Part shown: piece after piece, positions 57,074 through 64,000 of the stretch
Numbering within the stretch: position 1 is the stretch's first letter
Layout: every line of letters starts with the position of its first letter
Source: Pedobacter sp. PLR
GTDB lineage: Bacteria; Bacteroidota; Bacteroidia; Sphingobacteriales; Sphingobacteriaceae
Assembly: GCF_026239675.1 (NCBI RefSeq)
Contig: NZ_JAPIVQ010000005.1
Span: forward strand, 372,001-436,000
Length of the DNA: 64,000 bases
Direction of reading: 5' to 3'
Translations under genes and position numbers: made by a program
The notes under the pieces: model-generated
What the model saw: the letters and a program-made list of their open reading frames with translations, nothing else
Database searches by the model: none
Told to the model about the DNA's origin: nothing

Positions 57074-57973
57074 ATGATTATGGAAGCAATAAGTATAAAA
57101 AAACCGACAGACAACAGTTCAAAGGGCTGGATCAATGGTGCTATTGGCGTACTGATATTCAGTGGCTCGTTACCTGCAAAAAGAATAGCCGTTTTAGAAT
57201 TCGACCCCGTATTTTTAACCGTAGCCAGGGCTACAATTGCAGGAGTACTAGCACTATCCGTGCTGCTGTTTTTTAAAGAGAAACGACCTGAACGAAAGGA
57301 TGTTTTTTCTTTATTTATTGTGGCATTGGGGGTAGTGGTGGGCTACCCGTTATTGTCTGCAATGGCTTTACAGTATGTTAGTTCTGCACATTCCATCGTT
57401 TTTATGGGGATACTACCACTGACAACAGCTGTATTTGCAGTGATCCGTGGGGGAGAGCGACCGGCGCCGGTATTTTGGCTTTTCTCCATTTTGGGAAGCC
57501 TGTTGGTCATTGGATTTGCAGCCTCTCAAGGTCTGGATGCAGCTCCCATTGGCTATTTGCTGATGCTACTTGGCATCATTTTATGCGGACTCGGCTATGC
57601 GGAAGGAGCCAAACTGTCCAAAACATTGGGTGGCTGGCAGGTCATTTCCTGGGCATTGCTGCTTTCATTACCGCTGATGGGCCCCTTAATGTTCTTTTTG
57701 CGTCCGGAATCATTTGCAGGAATTAGTACTGCAGCCTGGGGGAGTCTGGCTTATGTTGCTGTGTTTAGCATGTTTATCGGATTTATATTCTGGTATCGTG
57801 GATTGGCTCAGGGGGGAATCGCAATGGTAGGACAATTACAACTGCTGCAACCGCTTTTTGGTCTGGCATTAGCCACAACTTTACTTCATGAACAGGTAAG
57901 CATGGGGATGTTAGGAGTGACTGCCGGTGTGATTCTTTGTGTGGCCGGAACAAAGAAGTTTGCCAAAGCTTAA
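57074..57973 (+). CDS. EamA/DMT family exporter
   Basis: 299 residues with about ten transmembrane helices in two repeats of the EamA fold (AIGVLIFSGSLPAKRIAVLEF in part, then FDPVFLTVARATIAGVLAL; second repeat from IGYLLMLLGIILCGLGY). Members export amino acids or metabolites; the substrate is unknown. Divergent from the MocR regulator with a gap of 54 nt (90 nt to the preferred MocR start), a standard regulator-transporter arrangement. A second ATG at 57080 (MEAISIKKP) is equally possible as the start. Confidence 0.92.
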   Translation: MIMEAISIKKPTDNSSKGWINGAIGVLIFSGSLPAKRIAVLEFDPVFLTVARATIAGVLALSVLLFFKEKRPERKDVFSLFIVALGVVVGYPLLSAMALQYVSSAHSIVFMGILPLTTAVFAVIRGGERPAPVFWLFSILGSLLVIGFAASQGLDAAPIGYLLMLLGIILCGLGYAEGAKLSKTLGGWQVISWALLLSLPLMGPLMFFLRPESFAGISTAAWGSLAYVAVFSMFIGFIFWYRGLAQGGIAMVGQLQLLQPLFGLALATTLLHEQVSMGMLGVTAGVILCVAGTKKFAKA

Positions 57974-58030
57974 GCAAAATAACATTAGAACTCCTGATCC
58001 GTAAGAAAATTACACCCTGGTTACCTCAGA

Positions 58031-59890
58031 TCATACCTGGGGTACAGCAGATTTCTCGCGGCTCAGCTTTCTTAGTTTTTGAAAAAGATCATTAGGATCA
58101 AATGGTTTTGGCAGGTAATCGTTCATTCCAGATTCTTCCACTTTCAGGGCCACACTGTTATTCACATCCGCAGTAAGGGCAATAATCGGGATCCTGGATT
58201 TACCCGGATCACTAAGCTTACGTATCGCTGCCGCTGCCTCATAACCATCCATTTCCGGCATATACAGATCCATCAATATGATGTCGAAGTCATTTTCTAC
58301 TACCTTTTGCAGGGCAATTTTACCGTTTTCAGCGATGACAGGTTTAATATTCCACTGTTCCAATGTCTTTTTAATCACCAGAACATTAATAGGATTGTCT
58401 TCGGCGACTAATATTTTCAGGTGAGCCAGTTCTTTCCCGTTATTATGCAGTTGATGTGAGTTTTCAGGATTGGACTCCTTGTATGGAAATACAATCTCAA
58501 AAGAGAAACTAGTTCCTACATTTGGCATGCTCTGCATCTTAATGACACTATTGTACATGGTTAAAACCCTTTTAACAATAGGAAGCCCAAGTCCGGTACC
58601 ACCATAGTTTCTGTTGGTGCTATTGGATGCCTGAACAAATGGTTCAAAAATATTTTGCTGTTTGTCGGCTGCAATGCCAATCCCCGAATCGATGATCACA
58701 AAGCTCAGGGTAATGTGAGTATCGGTTAAGTCTTCAGTATGTACCCCCAAACTTACGGATCCGCGTTCGGTAAATTTAATGGCATTATTCAGCAGGTTTA
58801 ACAAGACCTGGGTTAACCGGGTAGGGTCACCCATGACCAGCTTACCTTTTAGATCCTCCGGGACTACCAGCTTTAGATCCAGCATCTTTTCACGCGCTTT
58901 CAACTTAATAATCGAATAGTTGTTTTCCAGCAGAACGCCCATGTCAAAGGGAATATGTTCTAACTCCACTTTATTAGATTCGAACTTATTGAAATCAAGC
59001 ACATCATTGATGAGTAGTAATAAGTTTTCGGCAGAGAATTTTAGTACCGCAAGATTTTCGGTCTGATCTTCACGGGGGTTTTGGAGTAATAAGGCATTTG
59101 AAATGCCAATCACGCCATTTAAGGGGGTGCGTAATTCGTGAGACATGGTAGATAAGAAATCCATTCTCGCATTGGAAGTCCTTTGAAGATCTTCCAACGT
59201 TGTCTTTAACTTTTCATTAAGTGCTTTAAGCTCGTTTTTTGTAGTCGTCAGCTTGATAAAATTATGGTTAAATACCTTGAAGAAATAGTAATGCAGGTAG
59301 ATGATCCATAAGAAATTATAGGAGATGACAAAAAGATAGGTCAGCTGGCTCACGGTATAGGGGCCGGCACCTAAGTAGAAATAGTCCTGGTTTTCATTGG
59401 CCGTGAAGGCCAGTACGGGTAAGATATTAATTGCCGAGTAAAACCAGCCCCATTTTAAACCATGCATATAAAAGCTAAGTGCACAGGCAAACCAAATCAG
59501 TTGTAGCGTCTCCACATTAATATTATGCACATAATAGAACATATTGCTCCAAACCGCCAGTGTGAGGCTACATAATACAATGTGCGAAGCCGTTCTCCAT
59601 ACCTTGAGGTAATAAATCGCAGAGATCCAGACCAGGCAAGAGGCAAAAACTATAGACACCCTGATCAGGTGAGGCGATTCTCCACCTAGATAGTAGGCAG
59701 CGATTAAAATGGCGGTATAAGGTAGATATAGAAGCAGGATGTATAAGAGCAATTTAATACGTGCCTGATCAATAGCATCAGGTTCTACTGAGGCGATTCC
59801 ATGGACAAATTTTTCTATGGGTCTATATAAATGGAGCATAATATTCCTTAAAGTTACAAAAATCGATGGCTTCTCCAGTTTATCAATCAA
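58031..59890 (-). CDS. Hybrid histidine kinase with C-terminal receiver domain
   Basis: 619 residues. Six to seven transmembrane helices occupy residues 45-205, without a periplasmic sensor domain. A short coiled coil (215-240) leads to HisKA with phospho-acceptor His251 (FLSTMSHELRTPLNG), then the HATPase (INDVLDFNKFESNK, NNAIKFTERGSV, GTGLGLPIVKRV) and a receiver domain with Asp541 (DIILMDLYMPEMDG) and conserved Lys (YLPKPFD). No DNA-binding output is attached and no response regulator is nearby. The signal is probably membrane-linked. A start at the second Met (59839) is possible. Confidence 0.95.
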   Translation of the reverse strand: MIDKLEKPSIFVTLRNIMLHLYRPIEKFVHGIASVEPDAIDQARIKLLLYILLLYLPYTAILIAAYYLGGESPHLIRVSIVFASCLVWISAIYYLKVWRTASHIVLCSLTLAVWSNMFYYVHNINVETLQLIWFACALSFYMHGLKWGWFYSAINILPVLAFTANENQDYFYLGAGPYTVSQLTYLFVISYNFLWIIYLHYYFFKVFNHNFIKLTTTKNELKALNEKLKTTLEDLQRTSNARMDFLSTMSHELRTPLNGVIGISNALLLQNPREDQTENLAVLKFSAENLLLLINDVLDFNKFESNKVELEHIPFDMGVLLENNYSIIKLKAREKMLDLKLVVPEDLKGKLVMGDPTRLTQVLLNLLNNAIKFTERGSVSLGVHTEDLTDTHITLSFVIIDSGIGIAADKQQNIFEPFVQASNSTNRNYGGTGLGLPIVKRVLTMYNSVIKMQSMPNVGTSFSFEIVFPYKESNPENSHQLHNNGKELAHLKILVAEDNPINVLVIKKTLEQWNIKPVIAENGKIALQKVVENDFDIILMDLYMPEMDGYEAAAAIRKLSDPGKSRIPIIALTADVNNSVALKVEESGMNDYLPKPFDPNDLFQKLRKLSREKSAVPQV

Positions 59891-60030
59891 ATTCGATACA
59901 AATGATAAAAAAGGTTTAGTGCCAGATAAATGCGGTGTAGCATTATTCCGGTAAATTTCGGATTTTTGACGCCTGGTAATCCCAACCTTAACCGCATAAC
60001 ATCATCGTATTCGATTGGTAAAATAAAGCA

Positions 60031-62961
60031 ATGAAGAATTTTCAAAAGATAGTTTTGGTTTCCCTGCTGTTTGCAGGAAACAGTTCGACAGCACAGATTC
60101 AAAAAAGCACCTTGCTGCTGACAGCTCAAAATAACAATGCGCCTGCCCGTTTATCGCCCTTACCGGCAGATGATGCCTTAAAACTTTCACTCAATGGCGA
60201 ATGGCAGTTTTCAGAAAGTATAGCAAACCAAGGCAGGAAGTCAATCCAGGTTCCCGGCGAATGGGTCATGCAGGGATACACCGTAAATGCAGGAGAAAGT
60301 GCAATTTATACTAAATCATTTGTGCTGCCTGCCTGGAAAGGGAAACGCATAAAGTTGAAGTTTGATGGCGTAAGTTCTCATGCGGTAGTTAAAGTAAACG
60401 GTCATCAAGTGGCCGAACATGAAGGAAGTTTTGTTCCTTTTGAAACTGATGTCAGCGATTTTTTACAACCAGGTAAGAACCTGCTGGAAGTAGAAGTTCA
60501 GGCATTAACGGTTAGTGATTTTCTGGCCTGTACCTCTCAATATGCCGCGCATACCGTAGGAGGGATCCTTAGAAAGGTGACTTTATTCGCCTTGCCGGAA
60601 ACAAATATTGCCGACCTTAGTGTAGTCACCACTTTCGATAAGCAGTATAAAAACGCCAGTCTTCAGCTTAAAACGAAGCTGAGTAACGAATCAAAAACCA
60701 ATACCGATGCCGCGATACATTATGTCCTGAAAGATCAGGAAGGCAAAGTTATTTTAAATAAAACCATAGCAATGGACCAGGCGCTTAGTCCGGGAGCATC
60801 TTTGCTTTCTGCCCAAAGCTTTTCCATAAACAGCCCCCGGCAGTGGAATACCGAGCATCCTTACCTATATGATTTAACCACAGCACTGTTCATTGCAGGA
60901 AAACCTGTTCAGGAAAACCGTCAAAAAGTAGGATTCAGACAAGTAGAAATCAAAGGAAATCAGCTATTAGTCAATGGACAAGCGGTTAAATTAAGAGGGG
61001 TTAACCGACATTCTGTCCATCCGCTTACCGGCAGAAGCATCAGTCCGGACCTGGAAATAAAAGACGCCGAACTCTTTAAACAAGCGAATTGCAACTTTAT
61101 CCGCAGTTCCCATTATCCTCCTTCTGAAGAATTTCTGGAGGCCGCAGACCGGATTGGTCTTTTTGTGGAGAATGAATCGTCATTAACCTGGATTCAGCAC
61201 CATGCCTCTCCAATCTGGAAGCTCTGGGATTATAAAGAGGAGAAATTCTTACCCTATATGCTTGCCGCAAATCTGGAAAAAATGCAGGCCGCAAAAAACC
61301 ATCCTTCAGTGATTATCTGGTCTTTAGGAAATGAATCGATGTGGAGTCCATTGTGGCAAAAAGTACAGGATCAGGTGAAAGCATTCGATAATACCCGTCC
61401 AACTGCTTTTCATGATCAATGCTGGGGAGGTTTCAATAATGGAGGCAGCAAAGCTGATATTGCCAATTACCACTACCCTGGAATTGACGGCGCAGCAGCG
61501 ACAGATACCATGAGCCGTCCGACTTTATTTGGCGAATATGCCCACCTGAGCACCTATAACAGGAGGGAGCTGATCACTGATCCGGGAGTAAGAAGCGCTT
61601 ACGGACTTCCTTTAGTCAAAATGTACGATTCCATTTACCACCACCAGGGCAGTCTGGGCGGTGCAATATGGAGCGGGATTGACGATACTTTTCATTTGCC
61701 TGGCGGAAGGATTGTCGGATATGGCCCATGGGGACCGATAGACGGTTGGCGCAGACCAAAACCAGAATATTGGGCCATGAAAAAAGCCTATTCACCAGTC
61801 GTAATACAAAACTTAAAGGGGCTGAAAGTTGTAAATAATCAGCTGTTACTTGAAGTAGAAAACCGCTATGATTTTATACCATTGTCGGAGCTTTCCATCT
61901 CCTATAAAACCAATAATGCCTCGGGAACGATCAAATCATCAATAGGCCCGCGTCAAAAAGGACAGTTAAAGATTCCTGTAAACCCTGGAACAACGGAAGT
62001 TTACCTTACATTCAAAGAGCCTTCAGGGTTTATTTCCAGTGAAGAACGCATTGTGCTAAAGAAAGCTACGGCAGAAGAATATCAGCCGGTTGCCATGCTT
62101 TCCTTAAAAGAGAGTTCTGCTGCTTATTTCATTCAACAGGGAGAAAACAGGTTTACGGTAGAAAAAAGAACCGGCATCATTTCGGGCGCAGAAAACCAGG
62201 GCGAAAGGATCCTTTCACAAGGGCCTGTGTTTTGTCTGGTACCGATGAATAGCGAGGACGGTGGAAAACCGAACGTTGCCGGAGAGACCTATCAGAACAA
62301 CCTTTACCCGATAAAAAACTACCCCTTAATCACGCTGTTTGTGAAAAACCTGATCGTTCAGGAAAGTAAGGACAGCATCATCCTGAAGATGGAAACCACT
62401 TACTCCAATGCTAATGGAAAGCTGAAATATGTGTTCCTGAAGAACGGAAATGTAAGGCTGGAATATGCCCTGAAAAGTAACGATAAAGCCGCTTTCAGCC
62501 CGTATCAGTACGGGATGTTATTTCAGTTGCCAACTGATTTTGACCAGCTGAACTGGAAGCGACGTGGCGACTTTACAGTCTATGCTCCGGAGGATATTTC
62601 GAGGGATGCCGGAACAGCAAAGCTAAATGCCAAATGGTTATCAGCTGTAGAAGAACCGGGTAAAACCGCTGCGGCACATTGGAAAGATGATGCAAATGAA
62701 ATGGGCTCCAATGATTTCAGGTCTACAAAACAGCATATCATTTCTGCGGAGCTCATCAATAAAGACAACAAAGGAATTAAGGTGCTTTCCGATGAAAGCC
62801 AGTCTTCCAGAAGCTGGTTGCAGGATAGTCAGATTCAGTTTCTAATCGCTGATTACAGTAACAATGGCTCAGAACCTTTTTATAATTCTCCGTTTACTGA
62901 TCAGAGGATCAATATTAAAGACAAAGAATTGAAGGGAAATGTGACTTTCAGGTTGCGTTAA
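60031..62961 (+). CDS. Glycoside hydrolase family 2 (beta-galactosidase-like)
   Basis: 976 residues; signal peptide to STAQ. GH2 order: sugar-binding domain with LSLNGEWQFSES, Ig-like domain to NRQKVGFRQVEIKGNQLLVNG, TIM barrel from KLRGVNRHSVHPLTGRSISP, with Glu435 (IIWSLGNESMW, acid/base) and Glu502 (LFGEYAHLS, nucleophile). The C-terminal part has LacZ-small-chain-like sandwiches (FQLPTDFDQLNWKRRG). It stands alone, 140 nt from the divergent histidine kinase and convergent with the SusD-type locus at the right edge, whose substrate it may share. The other GH2 proteins in the window are clearly different sequences. Confidence 0.93.
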   Translation: MKNFQKIVLVSLLFAGNSSTAQIQKSTLLLTAQNNNAPARLSPLPADDALKLSLNGEWQFSESIANQGRKSIQVPGEWVMQGYTVNAGESAIYTKSFVLPAWKGKRIKLKFDGVSSHAVVKVNGHQVAEHEGSFVPFETDVSDFLQPGKNLLEVEVQALTVSDFLACTSQYAAHTVGGILRKVTLFALPETNIADLSVVTTFDKQYKNASLQLKTKLSNESKTNTDAAIHYVLKDQEGKVILNKTIAMDQALSPGASLLSAQSFSINSPRQWNTEHPYLYDLTTALFIAGKPVQENRQKVGFRQVEIKGNQLLVNGQAVKLRGVNRHSVHPLTGRSISPDLEIKDAELFKQANCNFIRSSHYPPSEEFLEAADRIGLFVENESSLTWIQHHASPIWKLWDYKEEKFLPYMLAANLEKMQAAKNHPSVIIWSLGNESMWSPLWQKVQDQVKAFDNTRPTAFHDQCWGGFNNGGSKADIANYHYPGIDGAAATDTMSRPTLFGEYAHLSTYNRRELITDPGVRSAYGLPLVKMYDSIYHHQGSLGGAIWSGIDDTFHLPGGRIVGYGPWGPIDGWRRPKPEYWAMKKAYSPVVIQNLKGLKVVNNQLLLEVENRYDFIPLSELSISYKTNNASGTIKSSIGPRQKGQLKIPVNPGTTEVYLTFKEPSGFISSEERIVLKKATAEEYQPVAMLSLKESSAAYFIQQGENRFTVEKRTGIISGAENQGERILSQGPVFCLVPMNSEDGGKPNVAGETYQNNLYPIKNYPLITLFVKNLIVQESKDSIILKMETTYSNANGKLKYVFLKNGNVRLEYALKSNDKAAFSPYQYGMLFQLPTDFDQLNWKRRGDFTVYAPEDISRDAGTAKLNAKWLSAVEEPGKTAAAHWKDDANEMGSNDFRSTKQHIISAELINKDNKGIKVLSDESQSSRSWLQDSQIQFLIADYSNNGSEPFYNSPFTDQRINIKDKELKGNVTFRLR

Positions 62962-63035
62962 GGACGATATACTGCCAGCGATAAAGAGACAAATCTGATT
63001 AAATGAAGAGGCTAAATAAAGCCGGATACCATATG

Positions 63036-63075
63036 AAAATGGCCTGATCATCATAGATGATACAGGCCATTTTTA
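63036..63075. terminator. Bidirectional terminator
   Basis: Eleven-bp perfect stem AAAATGGCCTG/CAGGCCATTTT with an inner TCATC/GATGA stem, giving a long hairpin with T-rich exit on the plus strand and A-run on the other side. It lies between the GH2 gene and the convergent lipoprotein gene. Confidence 0.88.
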
Positions 63076-63093
63076 GCATAGAGAGCGATTGTG

Positions 63094-63651
63094 TTAAAAA
63101 CCTTTTATGGTTCTGATTAAGTAATCTTTGGTAGAGCCGTCAGCTGCTTTTACCTGATAAACATGGTCTTTTGAAAAATCCCCCGGACTGCCTAGTTTAG
63201 GCGCGTCGGCTAAAGGACTGACCGTGGATACATCTGAAACGGTGACGTAAACCCATAACTTACTCAATTGATCTTTCCTGATCAGCTTGTCAAATTCGGT
63301 AAATAACATGGCTTTAGTAACGGAGCCTGTCGGGCCAGCTTTCAATACGGAATTGACATCATAGGATAGGGTTGTTTTAAACCCATCAAGGCCATTCTCA
63401 TTGGTGCGGACGACATTTTTCTTGAACAATACCTCGCAAACACGATCTGTTAAAATCTCTTGCTTACTGGTTCCTTTTTGAATGGTATCCGTATACAAAA
63501 ACCGATAGGTATAGTCAACAGAAGTCATCACTTTTTGATTGGAATTCTGTAGCTCATCCAATCCTTGTTTTAAACAACCTGACAAGGAGAACATCAATCC
63601 AAGGGCTGCTACACTAAATAGTGGCTTTATTATTTTTTTCATTTCTATCAT
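63094..63651 (-). CDS. Uncharacterised lipoprotein of a SusD-linked locus
   Basis: 185 residues; the start at codon 4 (63642, MKKIIKPLF) is preferable. The lipobox SLSGC gives Cys26. The mature protein is beta-rich (VDYTYRFLYTDTIQKGTSKQEI, VCEVLFKKN, KLWVYVTVSDV) and ends with DHVYQVKAADGSTKDYLIRTIKGF, a pattern seen in surface proteins that follow SusD genes and may carry a DUF5018-like tail. I do not recognise a family with certainty. It follows the SusD gene by 6 nt on the minus strand and ends at a bidirectional terminator. Confidence 0.75.
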   Translation of the reverse strand: MIEMKKIIKPLFSVAALGLMFSLSGCLKQGLDELQNSNQKVMTSVDYTYRFLYTDTIQKGTSKQEILTDRVCEVLFKKNVVRTNENGLDGFKTTLSYDVNSVLKAGPTGSVTKAMLFTEFDKLIRKDQLSKLWVYVTVSDVSTVSPLADAPKLGSPGDFSKDHVYQVKAADGSTKDYLIRTIKGF

Positions 63652-63657
63652 TTAGAG

Positions 63658-64000
63658 TTAATCCCAACCCGGGTTCTGATTTATACCAGATTTTAAACGG
63701 AAAGCTTCATTAATGGGTATCAGGTAACGCTTAGGCGTAAACCTTGCTTCTCCGGCTGAATTGTTGTCCTGGAAAAAGGAATAGGTCTTCCCGTCTCTGG
63801 AAATCCGGATGCCCCGAAGCGGGCCTTGTAAAGCCGGAATCACATAACCACTACTCACGTATTCACCATTCCTGACTCCTCCGGAAGTTCTCATTCCCCA
63901 GCGTAAAAGAGACCAGTAAGCATCATTGTTTTCATAAACCATCTCAACGTTTCTTTCCCGCTTGTAAGCTTCAAATAAGGAGTTTCCCCAGTTGTTTCCA
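63658..64000 (-). CDS. susD-like: SusD-like protein, C-terminal part (truncated by window edge)
   Basis: The frame is open to the right edge: upstream of the ATG at 63942 it continues GNNWGNSLFEAYKRERNVE, then MVYENNDAYWSLLRWGM, the SusD C-terminal signature (RxxEM...R.W.LLRW). The remainder PKRYLIPINEAFRLKSGINQNPGW matches the end of SusD proteins (PIP..E...N..L.QNPGW). It therefore belongs to a second SusC/SusD system on the minus strand; the rest lies outside the window. Confidence 0.9.
   Translation of the reverse strand, partial: GNNWGNSLFEAYKRERNVEMVYENNDAYWSLLRWGMRTSGGVRNGEYVSSGYVIPALQGPLRGIRISRDGKTYSFFQDNNSAGEARFTPKRYLIPINEAFRLKSGINQNPGWD

Overview
The window looks like chromosomal DNA of a Bacteroidota member close to Pedobacter/Sphingobacteriaceae. 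This is inferred from SusC/SusD pairs, a GLPGLI-family protein, lipoproteins, SD-poor A/C-rich leaders, promoters of the TTTG-N20-TAnnTTTG type and moderate GC. No tRNA, rRNA, CRISPR, insertion sequence or phage gene was seen.

Left part (1-44233): a very large polysaccharide utilisation locus (PUL), almost all on the + strand. It starts with the 3' part of a GH2/malectin protein, a sodium:solute symporter and an N-acetylneuraminate-lyase/DHDPS-family aldolase. A convergent AraC regulator follows. After a 476-nt structured leader comes a tight gene train: DUF3826 protein, SusC, SusD, PL1 pectate lyase, a beta-helix fusion protein, a GH140-type apiosidase, a GH43-like lipoprotein, a beta-propeller protein, an SGNH acetylesterase, GH2, GH78, a BNR sialidase-fold protein, an STN/esterase fusion, a Tat-exported isomerase-fold protein, a GH141-like beta-helix protein and a Gfo/Idh/MocA dehydrogenase. 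A second symporter and a second GH78-type enzyme follow. A GH101-type enzyme with its own promoter and operator-like repeats, then an S41 peptidase, close the block. The enzymes point to complex pectin (rhamnose, apiose, galactose/uronic acid linkages, acetyl and methyl esters), possibly rhamnogalacturonan-II or its fragments. GH101 does not fit that picture well.

Middle part (44234-50172): stand-alone genes. These are a Tat-exported metallophosphatase, a MarR-GNAT fusion regulator with a visible promoter and dyad operator, a ketopantoate-reductase-like protein and katG. Strong hairpin terminators separate them.

Right part (50173-64000): a minus-strand operon GLPGLI protein - outer-membrane beta-barrel receptor - BlaI repressor - BlaR1-type M56 peptidase. 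Three matching GTCTA-N6-TAGAC dyads lie in front of its first gene and in front of blaI. The peptidase ends in a domain resembling a TonB-receptor plug instead of a penicillin sensor. I consider this the most interesting regulatory unit here. It is followed by a divergent MocR regulator/EamA exporter pair, a hybrid histidine kinase, another GH2 enzyme, and the 3' end of a second SusD-type locus that runs off the right edge.
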